NCBI GenBank assembly: GCA_040399685.1
Contig: JBBART010000026.1
Location: forward strand, 3,229-67,228
Length of the DNA: 64,000 nucleotides
DNA from: CAIQQQ01 sp040399685
GTDB lineage: Bacteria; Pseudomonadota; Alphaproteobacteria; Acetobacterales; Acetobacteraceae
Direction: 5' to 3'
Position numbers and translations under genes: made by a program. Positions within the stretch are counted from its first letter, which is position 1. Each line of letters opens with the position of its first letter. This document shows positions 1 to 7,672 of this stretch, in pieces. Below the pieces are notes generated by a model that ran no database searches, was not told the DNA's origin, and saw only the letters and a program-made list of their open reading frames with translations.

Positions 1-314
1 GCGAGGTCGAAATCCTCCGCCCCCATTTCCTGCCAGGCGCCGGCGTTGAGGATGGCAAGGGCGATCGGCCGGCCCGAATCGGCCTCGATGCGCGCACGCA
101 GGGTCTTCATGCCATCGGCATCGGTCACGTCCCCGGCGGCCACGATCATCTGGCCGGGATGTCTTGTGGCCAGGGAGATGAGCTTGTCCTCGGCGCGGGC
201 GGTGATGGCAACGGTCCAGCCCTCCGCCACCAGCCGCTCGGCCACCGCAGCGCCGATGCCGGTAGAGGCGCCGGTGATCCAGGCGATGCCGTCCTTGGGG
301 GTTGCGGCCGTCAT
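1..314 (-). CDS. SDR family oxidoreductase, partial (runs off window start)
   Basis: The N-terminal 104 codons of a short-chain dehydrogenase/reductase are visible. A Rossmann glycine motif TGASTGIG lies at residues 14-21, a DVTD adenine-contact motif near 62-65 and the structural NAG motif at 90-92, all in classical SDR spacing. The catalytic Ser/Tyr/Lys region lies outside the window, so substrate and activity cannot be judged. Its ATG overlaps the TGA of the upstream photolyase gene (ATGA), so it is the third gene of a translationally coupled operon: DUF6134 protein, photolyase, SDR. The cofactor is probably NAD(P)H. Family assignment is firm; the function is unknown. Confidence 0.85.
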   Translation of the reverse strand, partial: MTAATPKDGIAWITGASTGIGAAVAERLVAEGWTVAITARAEDKLISLATRHPGQMIVAAGDVTDADGMKTLRARIEADSGRPIALAILNAGAWQEMGAEDFDL

Positions 315-1846
315 ACCGGCTCTCCTTGATCCATCGCGTCCAGGAATGCCGTAGCGCGGGTGCGCAGGGCGGTGATTTTGGCTTCGGGCATCTTCTTCAT
401 AGCCATCAACGGCATGGCCATGCGGTTGTTCCCGGCGAAACGGTCGGCATGGCGCGCGATGAAGTCCCAATAGAGCGCGTTGAACGGGCAGGCATTGTCG
501 CCGGTGGCGTCCTTCACGTCATAGGCGCAGCCGCCGCAGTAATCGCTCATCTTGTTGATATACGCGCCGGATGCCGCATAGGGCTTGGAGCCGACGATGC
601 CGCCATCGGCAAACAGCGCCATGCCGCGGGTGTTGGGCATCTCCACCCATTCATAGGCATCGGCATAGACCGCCAGATACCATTCATCCACGGCGTCCGG
701 GTCCAGTCCGGCCAGCAGGGCGAAATTGCCGGTGATCATCAGGCGCTGGATGTGATGGGCGTAGGCGTGGGTGATGGTGGCGCCCACCGCCTCCTTCATG
801 CAGCGCATCCGGGTCTGCCCGGTCCAATAGAACCCCGGCAGGCGGCGATGCGCGCCGAGGGCGTTGAGGCGTTTGTATTCGGGCATGCGCAGCCAATAGA
901 TGCCGCGAATATACTCCCGCCAGCCCAGGATCTGGCGGATGAACCCCTCGACGGCGTTGAGGGGGGCAGCGCCCTGGCGATACGCCGCCTCGGCCCGGCG
1001 GCAGATGTCCAGCGGGTTGAGCAGGCCCAGGTTCAACGAGGTGGAGATGAGGCTGTGGAACAGATGCGGGTTACCGGCCTTCATCGAATCCTGCCAGTCG
1101 CCAAAGGCGGGCAGACGGCGGGCGATGAAATCGTCCAGCATGGCGTTTGCGTCGTCTTGCGTCACCGGAAGGGCGAAATTGGCCACATCGCCCATATTGT
1201 CGGGGAAGCGCGCGGCCACCAGGGCCATCACCTCGCACGTGACGGCATCCGGGGTGAAGCGCGGCGTGGGCGGCGGCACCACGGAGGCGGGAAGCTTCTT
1301 GCGGTTGTCGTGGTCGAAATTCCACTGCGCGCCACAGGGTTCGCCATCGTCCAGCAGGATGTCGTGGCTCCGGCGCATGTCGCGGTAGAAGAATTCCATG
1401 CGCAGCGATTTCCGCCCGGCCGCCCAGTCGCGGAACGGACCGATGCCGCAGAGGAAGCGGTCGTCCGCACGGATATCCACCGGGCAGCCGCACGCTACCG
1501 GCCAGTCCCGCATATCGGCCAGCAGCCGGTATTCGCCGGGTTCGGTGACGACCACCTCGGTGGCGTGATGCGCGGCGGCGGCCCGAATCACCTCGCCGCG
1601 CAGGCTGTTGGTGTTCTCGGGGTCATCAAGCCGGCGATATTCGACAGTGATGCCACGGGCGCGCAGGCGCTCGGCGAAATGGCGCATCGCGGACAGCACC
1701 AAGGTGATTTTATGGGCGTGATGCGGCACGTAGCTGCATTCGTCCATCACCTCCGCCATCAGCACCACGTCGCCGGGGGCGAGGTCGCGCAGGGACGATA
1801 GATCGGCGGAAAGCTGGTCACCGAGAACCAGGCGCAGGCGGCTCAC
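311..1846 (-). CDS. FeS-type cryptochrome/photolyase (PhrB-like)
   Basis: A 511-residue member of the bacterial FeS-BCP / photolyase-related family, whose known members use FAD and light to repair pyrimidine(6-4)pyrimidone DNA lesions. The N-terminal alpha/beta antenna domain starts RLRLVLGDQL. The C-terminal helical FAD domain contains GWREYIRG and WVEMPNTRGMALFADGG. Four cysteines at residues 349, 437, 440 and 453 match the family's [4Fe-4S] ligand pattern. The start is a GTG overlapping the TGA of the upstream DUF6134 gene (GTGA), and an earlier in-frame ORF extension inside that gene is rejected. Its stop overlaps the SDR start, so all three genes are probably translated as a chain. Class is confident; the exact lesion specificity is inferred from the family. 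Confidence 0.9.
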   Translation of the reverse strand: MSRLRLVLGDQLSADLSSLRDLAPGDVVLMAEVMDECSYVPHHAHKITLVLSAMRHFAERLRARGITVEYRRLDDPENTNSLRGEVIRAAAAHHATEVVVTEPGEYRLLADMRDWPVACGCPVDIRADDRFLCGIGPFRDWAAGRKSLRMEFFYRDMRRSHDILLDDGEPCGAQWNFDHDNRKKLPASVVPPPTPRFTPDAVTCEVMALVAARFPDNMGDVANFALPVTQDDANAMLDDFIARRLPAFGDWQDSMKAGNPHLFHSLISTSLNLGLLNPLDICRRAEAAYRQGAAPLNAVEGFIRQILGWREYIRGIYWLRMPEYKRLNALGAHRRLPGFYWTGQTRMRCMKEAVGATITHAYAHHIQRLMITGNFALLAGLDPDAVDEWYLAVYADAYEWVEMPNTRGMALFADGGIVGSKPYAASGAYINKMSDYCGGCAYDVKDATGDNACPFNALYWDFIARHADRFAGNNRMAMPLMAMKKMPEAKITALRTRATAFLDAMDQGEPV

Positions 1847-2502
1847 AGCTTTTCGTAAATCACGGTGGAGCCGTCCTTGGTGAATTCCAGATGCGCCCAG
1901 CGGTCCGTGGCGTCGTACCACAAATCCAGCCGCAGATCGCCGGCCAGCCGGTGGCGCCGGGCCCGGACCAGCGTTCCCGCTGCCGTCCGCACGGCCTCCT
2001 CGGCCAGCGTGGTCGGGGTGACGTCGAACAGCCTGCCATCCTCGGAATTGATGACCTGGGGTTGCAGCATCGCCTTGTTCCAATAGGTGGTGGCGAAGGT
2101 CATCGGCGGCGCCACGTAGCGCTGGGTGCGGGTGCCCTCCACCACCAGGCCTTCGGGTTCCATGCTGGCGCGCATCCGCAAAGGCGTGCCGTCGCTGTCG
2201 GTGGTGCTGGCAAGACCCACGAACCGGCCGTCCTGCCAGGTTTCGGTGGCGCGATGATTGTAGCGATAGACCGGGATCGGGCCGAATTTCACCAGGATGT
2301 CGATCGCGATCGTGACCGTCAGCGCGTCGCCCGCCTCGACGAATGTCAGGGTGTGGGTGCCGATCGCAGTGCCGTTTCGGATCAGGCGAAACGAGACGCC
2401 GCCGCTCGGCGGCACCGGCAGTCTGGGTGTGGCGGCGCCGACAGGCACCGCGATCGCGCTGGAAGCCACGGCTGCAAGCCAAGCTCTGCGTAAAATCATC
2501 AT
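1843..2502 (-). CDS. DUF6134 family exported protein
   Basis: A 219-residue protein with an N-terminal signal peptide (MMILRR, then an Ala/Val-rich core ending near VGAA) and a beta-rich body. The motif FRLIRNGTAIGTHT near residue 40 and a C-terminal LDLWYD...WAHLEFTKDG are typical of this uncharacterised periplasmic family. The tandem ATGs at 2502/2499 are preferred over an upstream start at 2535 because they place the signal peptide at the very N-terminus. It is the first gene of the photolyase-SDR operon, with a GTGA overlap. No biochemical function is known to me; co-transcription with a photolyase may mean a stress or light-linked role, but that is inference only. Confidence 0.75.
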   Translation of the reverse strand: MMILRRAWLAAVASSAIAVPVGAATPRLPVPPSGGVSFRLIRNGTAIGTHTLTFVEAGDALTVTIAIDILVKFGPIPVYRYNHRATETWQDGRFVGLASTTDSDGTPLRMRASMEPEGLVVEGTRTQRYVAPPMTFATTYWNKAMLQPQVINSEDGRLFDVTPTTLAEEAVRTAAGTLVRARRHRLAGDLRLDLWYDATDRWAHLEFTKDGSTVIYEKL

Positions 2503-2618
2503 GTGGTCCGCATCAGAATTTGCAGTTTGATGCATTTGGCACCGCGACGCGGTGGCACAAGGGCGCCCTGGCGTGGCAGTGTCGTCGTGAGGGATCTCAG
2601 AAAGGCTCGATCACCGCT

Positions 2619-3185
2619 TTGCGCCAGTTGCTTTTGCTCCGTCACGCCAAATCGCTGTGGGACGACCCGAAGCTGTCGGACCATGCCCGCCCCCTCAATG
2701 TGCGCGGCCGCACCTCCGCGCGCGCGATGAGCGTGGAGATGCGGCGCCTGGGACTGATCCCGGACCTGGTTCTGGTGTCATCGGCCCGCCGTACATTGCA
2801 AACGCTGGAAGAACTGGGGTCATGGCAGAACCAGCCGCTGGTCGAGCCGATGGACGCGCTGTATCTCGCCAGCGCCCACGCGATGCTGGACGTGCTGCAC
2901 GACGTGGCGGACAGCGTGCGGTGTGTGCTGCTGATCGGCCACAACCCGGGCATGCACGAACTGGCCATGACGCTGGTGGGCGCGCAGGCCTTCGCCAGCG
3001 TCGGCTTTGCGGCCCCTGCATCTGACGCCAACGACGCGGGCATGTTGTCCCGGCTGGCGGAAGGCTATCCCACAGGCGCCCTGTGCGAATTCTCCGTCGC
3101 CGGCCCCTGGAGTTCACTGGGTGAAGGCAGTGGCCAATTGCAGCACTTCATCGCCCCACGCGACCTTCCAGAGCCACAAGCCTGA
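2619..3185 (+). CDS. sixA: SixA-like phosphohistidine phosphatase (histidine phosphatase family)
   Basis: A 188-residue protein of the histidine phosphatase superfamily, SixA branch. The catalytic motif LRHAKS is at residues 7-12 with the nucleophile His9, and the second conserved His sits in LIGHNPGMHE. SixA proteins remove phosphate from phosphohistidine on HPt domains or on the nitrogen-related PTS. The only plausible start is TTG at 2619, because there is no in-frame ATG or GTG near the conserved N-terminus; an AGAAAGG lies about 13 bases upstream, so the start is uncertain. It ends one base before the ATG of the CHAD gene, so the two are probably co-translated. Confidence 0.82.
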   Translation: MRQLLLLRHAKSLWDDPKLSDHARPLNVRGRTSARAMSVEMRRLGLIPDLVLVSSARRTLQTLEELGSWQNQPLVEPMDALYLASAHAMLDVLHDVADSVRCVLLIGHNPGMHELAMTLVGAQAFASVGFAAPASDANDAGMLSRLAEGYPTGALCEFSVAGPWSSLGEGSGQLQHFIAPRDLPEPQA

Positions 3186-3186
3186 T

Positions 3187-4701
3187 ATGCCCGATACCCC
3201 ATCACACGATGCGCCGCCGTTCAGCCTGGAACTAAGCCTGGCGCCAGATGATGTGGCGCTGCTGCTGCGCCAGCCAGAACTGCGCGGATCATTGCCCCGC
3301 CGTCGCGCCATGAACAGCAAGGCCGCCAGGTTCAGCCTGATCTGGCATGACACGCCGCAGGGCGATCTTGCGGCGGCGGGTCTGTCGCTTGCGCAACGCC
3401 ACACCGCGTCCGGCATGCGCTGGCGACTTGAGCAGATGGTGCCGGATACCGAGGCCGCCAGCCCGCCGGGCGCCCCCTGTGCCCTGCTGTCCGAGCACGA
3501 GCAGGCCGATCCCGCCTGGCCGGCGCCGCTGCTGCCCGTGGCGGCGTTCGATGGCCAGCACCACAGCCTGACGCCGCCCGAAGCCGCGATCAGCGTCACG
3601 CTGCTGCAAGGCGCGTTGCGCGCCGTGGCCGCCCAGCGCGCCATCTGCCGGGTGCTGCTGAACGGCGAAGGGTCCGCGGCGTTGGCGATGCAATGGGCCG
3701 GCCGCATGCGCCTTGAAGCCCCGGCGACATCGCTCGCCGCCGAGGCGTTCGCGTTGTCCGGGCGCAATCCCGCGATGCGCAGGCTGGGCGCGCCGTCCCT
3801 GCGCCCCAACCAAACAGTCGATGACGGCTTTGCCTTCATTGTGGCGCATCTGGCCGGTGTCATCCTGCATTATGCGCCGGCGGCCCGGCTTGGCCTTGTG
3901 CCGGAGCCGGTGCACCAGATGCGCGTGGCCCTGCGCCGCCTGCGCTCGGCCATCCTGCTGTTCCGCCGCGCCGTCTCCTGCCCCGACCTGGACGATGCGA
4001 CGCTGCGCCTGAAGGAGATGGGCCGCTTCCTGGGCCCACCACGCGACTGGGACGTGTTCACCAGCGGCGCCGGCCGCGATGTCGGCCGCGCCTTCGACGG
4101 CGACAAGCCGGTGGCAGCGCTTCTTGACGCCGCCGAGCGGCGTCGGCTGAAGGGTTATGCCGACCTTGCGGCTTATCTGGAGAGTCCCGCCTGGCGCCAG
4201 CTTGGCATCGCGCTGGCGCATTTGGTCGAAGTTCGGCCCTGGCGCCATTTCATCCCCGAGGCCCCCGACCAGGCGGTCCGCCATGCCGAGTTGCAACGCG
4301 CTGCCTTGGCGGATTTCGCGTCCCGTGCGCTGCAACGCCGCCTGGACGCGGTGACCGAACCCGGCCCCGATCTGTCCGGCCTCAGCATCGAACAACTTCA
4401 CGACATCCGCCTGCACAGCAAGCGCCTGCGCTATGCCACGGAGTTCTTCGCACCGATGTTTCCTGGCGGAACCACGCGGCGATTCCTGCGCCGGATGATG
4501 GCGCTGCAGGAACATCTCGGCCATCTCAACGACGGTGCGGTGGCGGCGACGCTCATGGCGGAACTGCCGGGCCGCAGCACCGCGCATCATTATGCAGTGG
4601 GTGTTGTGCGGGGTTTCGTGGCCGCGAATGCGGCTGGAAGCCGGCGCAAGATTGAACGCACGTGGCAACGGTTCCTGAGGCAGAATTCTTTCTGGAACTA
4701 A
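3187..4701 (+). CDS. CHAD domain-containing protein with degenerate CYTH-like N-terminus
   Basis: A 504-residue protein whose C-terminal half (about 220-500) is a CHAD domain. The basic helices VHQMRVALRRLRSA near residue 243 and LHDIRLHSKRLRYATEF near 405 carry the conserved His/Arg/Lys pattern that binds polyphosphate. The N-terminal half is laid out like a CYTH triphosphatase domain, but the signature ExExK is not intact (the corresponding strand reads FSLELSL), so catalysis is doubtful. The ATG at 3187 follows the sixA stop by one base. CHAD proteins typically localise to polyphosphate granules. Pairing with a phosphohistidine phosphatase suggests a phosphate-related role. CHAD is sure, CYTH tentative. 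Confidence 0.85.
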   Translation: MPDTPSHDAPPFSLELSLAPDDVALLLRQPELRGSLPRRRAMNSKAARFSLIWHDTPQGDLAAAGLSLAQRHTASGMRWRLEQMVPDTEAASPPGAPCALLSEHEQADPAWPAPLLPVAAFDGQHHSLTPPEAAISVTLLQGALRAVAAQRAICRVLLNGEGSAALAMQWAGRMRLEAPATSLAAEAFALSGRNPAMRRLGAPSLRPNQTVDDGFAFIVAHLAGVILHYAPAARLGLVPEPVHQMRVALRRLRSAILLFRRAVSCPDLDDATLRLKEMGRFLGPPRDWDVFTSGAGRDVGRAFDGDKPVAALLDAAERRRLKGYADLAAYLESPAWRQLGIALAHLVEVRPWRHFIPEAPDQAVRHAELQRAALADFASRALQRRLDAVTEPGPDLSGLSIEQLHDIRLHSKRLRYATEFFAPMFPGGTTRRFLRRMMALQEHLGHLNDGAVAATLMAELPGRSTAHHYAVGVVRGFVAANAAGSRRKIERTWQRFLRQNSFWN

Positions 4702-4876
4702 ACGTTCCCCAACGCACTTAATCACTGATTTCGCGTTGCGGAGTTGCTGCCGGCGCTGTAGGCCTAGCCTGTCAAGGCCGCAGAGGACTGCTTGTGTGAG
4801 CATTCGCCCGCCCCGTCGCATCTTTAAAGCACAGCAGGCATCAGCCGTTCACGGCGGAGCCGTGGGAAGAACGGTG

Positions 4877-5359
4877 ATGGCGGGCCTTATAGGGGCCATC
4901 GTTGGCGCCTTCGTGGTGTTGATCGCCCTGCCGTCTGATCTGTTCGGCCGTGTCCCCAGTCCCTCCGGCAGCCTGACCGCCGAGGCCACCCAAGTCGCCG
5001 TGATCGATGGCGACACGCTGCGCCTGCACGAGACCATCATCCGCCTGCAAGGTGTCGAGGCACCGCCACGCGGCCGGAGCTGCCGACGCGCCAACGGCGA
5101 AAGCTTCGATTGCGGCGCCGCGTCGGTTGCGGCTTTGGCCGATCTGGTGCGCGGCCGAACGATCATCTGCCGGATCGGCGGGCGCGACACCGCCGGGTTC
5201 ACACAGGGCATGTGCGAAGCTGGCGAAACCGATATCAATCGCCGGCTGGTGTCCGAGGGCTGGGCGCGCGCCCGGGCCGACATGCCGGCCTTCAGCCCGG
5301 AAGAGACCCGCGCCCGCAGCGACCAGCGCGGCCTGTGGCGGGGCGGAGCCTCCTTCTGA
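4877..5359 (+). CDS. Membrane-anchored SNase-like protein, probably catalytically impaired
   Basis: A 160-residue protein with an N-terminal membrane or signal segment (residues 1-22) and a staphylococcal-nuclease OB fold (about 38-160). The family motif IDGDTLRL is at 43-50 and Arg56 fits the first catalytic arginine. The usual (D/T)APE loop reads GVEAPPR, so the catalytic Glu is replaced by Pro64, and the DRYGR segment carrying the second arginine is absent (RDTAGFTQGMC instead). The ATG at 4877 is chosen for the GGAAG eight bases upstream; an in-frame GTG at 4862 is possible. It ends 11 bp from the convergent DUF1150 gene. A non-nucleolytic role is possible. Confidence 0.72.
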   Translation: MAGLIGAIVGAFVVLIALPSDLFGRVPSPSGSLTAEATQVAVIDGDTLRLHETIIRLQGVEAPPRGRSCRRANGESFDCGAASVAALADLVRGRTIICRIGGRDTAGFTQGMCEAGETDINRRLVSEGWARARADMPAFSPEETRARSDQRGLWRGGASF

Positions 5360-5370
5360 GGGATTGACGG

Positions 5371-5574
5371 TCAGTGCACCCAGATGGGCTGCATCTCACG
5401 TTCCAGCACCGTAGCGATGGCCAGATCCCGATCGGCGGCGAATGCCATCGGCGTGCCGTCAGCGGCATGGATGGAATAGCCCATCGCCCCGTTCAGGCGC
5501 ACCGGCTTCAGATAGGCAATGCTGGGCATACCCAGGTTCTGTAGCTGTTCGGCAGACATGTCACGAATGGTCAC
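5371..5574 (-). CDS. DUF1150 family protein
   Basis: A 67-residue soluble protein matching DUF1150, a small family commonly encoded next to hsp20 in alphaproteobacteria. Recognisable features are the N-terminal SAEQLQNLGMPSIAYLKPV, the central GAMGYSIHAADG and an acidic/hydrophobic C-terminus containing DRDLAIATVLE. It lies 18 bp downstream of the Hsp20 gene on the same strand and is almost certainly co-transcribed with it, so it is likely heat-inducible. The molecular role is unknown; context suggests a partner or modulator of the small heat shock protein. Confidence 0.85.
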   Translation of the reverse strand: MTIRDMSAEQLQNLGMPSIAYLKPVRLNGAMGYSIHAADGTPMAFAADRDLAIATVLEREMQPIWVH

Positions 5575-5592
5575 GATCTTGAAATCCTTGTG

Positions 5593-6036
5593 TTATTCAG
5601 ATTCAGTCTGACCATCGACAACCGCCCCAGGCTGGCTGATGCGGATTGTGCGCACTTTGGTGGCCGGTTGCGGGCGCGCGAGATCGATATGCAGCAGGCC
5701 GCTGTCGAGCCAGGCGCCCTTCACCTCGATCCCTTCCGCGAGCACGAAGGCGCGCTGGAACTGCCGGGCGGCGATGCCGCGATGGATGAACACGCGGCCT
5801 TGAGCGTCGTCGGTCTGCCGGCCGCGGATGACGAGTTGGTTGTCTTCCTCGGTGATTTGCAGATCATCCATCGTGAATCCCGCCACCGCCAACGTGATCC
5901 GCAGGCTGGAGGGAGCGGTCTGCTCGATGTTGTAGGGCGGATAGCCGTCTGACGACGTTTTGGCGGCGCGTTCGAGCATCTGTTCCAAATGATCAAAACC
6001 CAGGAACATCGGCGAGGTAAAAAGGCGAGTCGACAT
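5593..6036 (-). CDS. Small heat shock protein, Hsp20/alpha-crystallin family
   Basis: A 147-residue cytosolic holdase chaperone that binds unfolding proteins during heat stress. The N-terminal arm starts MSTRLFTSPMFLGFDHLEQM. The alpha-crystallin domain (about 35-130) includes YNIEQT, the LAVAGFTMDDL strand, and FIHRGIAARQFQRAF in place of the usual RGIA.R.F motif. A C-terminal region follows, though the canonical IxI motif is only weakly seen (RTIRIS). The ATG at 6036 is preceded by a strong GGAGG at 5-base spacing. That ribosome site can pair with an upstream GGCCTCC, so translation may be temperature-controlled. It forms an operon with the DUF1150 gene. Confidence 0.92.
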   Translation of the reverse strand: MSTRLFTSPMFLGFDHLEQMLERAAKTSSDGYPPYNIEQTAPSSLRITLAVAGFTMDDLQITEEDNQLVIRGRQTDDAQGRVFIHRGIAARQFQRAFVLAEGIEVKGAWLDSGLLHIDLARPQPATKVRTIRISQPGAVVDGQTESE

Positions 6037-6103
6037 GGTGGCCTCCTCAAAATGAGCGAAGCTTGGCGCGTAAGCATCGTCGGAGGCCCCGTTTGGCGAC
6101 CTT
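6037..6103 (-). promoter_or_regulatory. Candidate RNA thermometer in the hsp20 5' UTR
   Basis: In the hsp20 leader (minus strand) the ribosome binding site GGAGGCC (6046-6040) is perfectly complementary to GGCCTCC at 6088-6082, a 7-bp stem closing a 35-base loop. The loop contains a small AGC-GAA-GCT hairpin. The layout, with the Shine-Dalgarno sequestered a few bases before an hsp20 start codon, is that of ROSE-like or other heat-shock RNA thermometers, which are known upstream of alphaproteobacterial hsp20 genes. The pairing is seen directly; thermosensing is inferred. Confidence 0.5.
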
Positions 6104-6109
6104 CCTTAT

Positions 6110-6140
6110 ATAATTTGGCAGGACATGAGTGGGTTGCAAG
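6110..6140 (-). promoter_or_regulatory. Possible RpoH (sigma-32)-like promoter for hsp20
   Basis: On the minus strand CTTGCAA (6140-6134) is followed after 15 bases by CCAAATTAT (6118-6110). This resembles the alphaproteobacterial RpoH pattern of a CTTG-type -35 and a C-rich/A-T -10. It would start a leader of roughly 65 nt that contains the candidate thermometer. The match is partial, so this is a weak call supported mainly by the heat-shock gene downstream. Confidence 0.35.
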
Positions 6141-6187
6141 GGGGTTCCAGCGTTGATGTCGTGACCCGGTATCGCTACATCCGGGGC

Positions 6188-6724
6188 ATGACCGATACAC
6201 CCAACCCTGACCTGATTTCCATCCTGATCGCCCCGCACCCGATTCTGAAGGCGCGCGCCCGCCGCGTGATCGATTCAGACGCCGAGGCGATGCGCACCCT
6301 CATCCCGCGCATGTTCGCCGCCATGTACCACGCCCCTGGCATCGGGCTGGCGGCACCGCAGGTGGGCGTGAGCCTGCGCATGGCGATCATCGACCTGGCG
6401 GCCAACGAAACCCGCAGCCCGCTGGTGATGGTGAACCCCGAGATCATCGCCGCCAGCGCCGAGATGCGCGTGCATGAGGAAGGCTGCCTGTCGCTGCCGA
6501 ACCAGTATGCCGACGTCACCCGCCCCTCGCGCATCAAGGTGCGCTTCGAGGACGCGGACGGCATCAAGCGCGAGATGGAGGCCGACGGCCTGCTCGCCAC
6601 CTGCATGCAGCACGAGATCGATCATCTGGACGGCGTGCTGTTTGTCGATCACATCTCGGCACTGAAGCGCAACATGATCATGCGCAAGCTGGCCAAGGAT
6701 TTGCGCCTGAAGGCCGGCGGCTAG
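6188..6724 (+). CDS. def: Peptide deformylase
   Basis: A 178-residue metalloenzyme that removes the N-formyl group from nascent proteins. All three family motifs are present: GIGLAAPQ at 51-58, EGCLSLP with metal ligand Cys100, and HEIDH with ligands His142 and His146 and catalytic Glu143. Length is close to the family norm. The ATG at 6188 is chosen because the protein then begins directly before the conserved ISILIAPHPIL; an earlier ATG at 6125 would add 21 atypical residues and overlap the hsp20 promoter region. It is followed after 9 bp by fmt, the enzyme that adds the formyl group, as in many bacteria. Confidence 0.96.
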   Translation: MTDTPNPDLISILIAPHPILKARARRVIDSDAEAMRTLIPRMFAAMYHAPGIGLAAPQVGVSLRMAIIDLAANETRSPLVMVNPEIIAASAEMRVHEEGCLSLPNQYADVTRPSRIKVRFEDADGIKREMEADGLLATCMQHEIDHLDGVLFVDHISALKRNMIMRKLAKDLRLKAGG

Positions 6725-6733
6725 GCCCGGCAC

Positions 6734-7672
6734 ATGCGCATCGCGTTCATGGGCAGCCCGGATTTCGCCGTGGTGGCGCTGCGGGCCTTGCTGGCGGCCG
6801 GGCATGAGGTGGTGGCCGTCTATTGCCAGCCGCCCCGGCCGGCCGGACGCGGACAGGCACTGCGGCTGCCGCCCGTGCATGCGGCGGCCGAAGCGATGGG
6901 CCTGAGGGTGCGCACCCCTGCCCGCCTGCGCAAAGGGGCTCCGGACTGGGAGCGGCACTGGGCGGAATTCGGGGCTCTGGACCTAGATGTGGCGGTGGTG
7001 GCGGCCTACGGGCTGATCCTGCCGGGCGCCATGCTGTCTGCTCCGCGCCGTGGCTGTCTGAACATCCATGCCAGCCTGTTGCCGCGCTGGCGCGGGGCGG
7101 CCCCCATCCAGGCGGCCATTCTCGCCGGCGACACCAAGACCGGCGTGACCATCATGCAGATGGACGAAGGCCTGGACACCGGCGCGATGCTGATGCGCGG
7201 CGTGATTTCCATCACCGGCGAGACCACGGCCAGCACCCTACATGACGCGCTGGCCGAGATGGGTGCCGATCTCGTGCTGCGGGCATTGGCCGAAAACCCC
7301 ACGCCGGTTCCCCAACCAGAAGAAGGTGCGACCTACGCCGCCAAACTGACCCGGGAGGACGGCGCGCTGGACTGGTCGCAGGACAGCGCCGCCATCGATC
7401 GACAGGTGCGCGCCCTGAACCCGTGGCCCGGCACCTATACGACCTGGACCCACACCAAACCGGAAATCCTAAAGGTGCAGGCCATCGAACCAGGCGAAGG
7501 CCCGGCCCCCCCTGGAACCCCGCCCGGCACCGTGCTGGACACCGCCCTCACAATCGCTACCGGCGACGGCGCCTTGCGCATCACCCGCCTGCAGGCCCCC
7601 GGTCGCGCGGCGATGCCGGCCGATGCATTTCTGCGCGGTCGACCCATTCCGCCCGGCACGGTTCTCACATGA
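6734..7672 (+). CDS. fmt: Methionyl-tRNA formyltransferase
   Basis: A 312-residue enzyme that formylates initiator Met-tRNA using 10-formyltetrahydrofolate. The N-terminal Rossmann-type domain starts MRIAFMGSPDFAVVAL, and the catalytic signature LNIHASLLPRWRGAAPIQ contains the conserved Asn and His. The C-terminal tRNA-binding OB domain (about 205-312) carries LNPWPGTYT. Length matches the family. It is the middle gene of def-fmt-truA, and its stop overlaps the truA start (ATGA), giving translational coupling. Confidence 0.96.
   Translation: MRIAFMGSPDFAVVALRALLAAGHEVVAVYCQPPRPAGRGQALRLPPVHAAAEAMGLRVRTPARLRKGAPDWERHWAEFGALDLDVAVVAAYGLILPGAMLSAPRRGCLNIHASLLPRWRGAAPIQAAILAGDTKTGVTIMQMDEGLDTGAMLMRGVISITGETTASTLHDALAEMGADLVLRALAENPTPVPQPEEGATYAAKLTREDGALDWSQDSAAIDRQVRALNPWPGTYTTWTHTKPEILKVQAIEPGEGPAPPGTPPGTVLDTALTIATGDGALRITRLQAPGRAAMPADAFLRGRPIPPGTVLT

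Noticed and set aside
302..1801. 499-codon + strand open frame
   Set aside because: It is the exact antisense of the photolyase gene; Gly/His/Arg-rich composition, no recognisable motif. A typical high-GC shadow frame.
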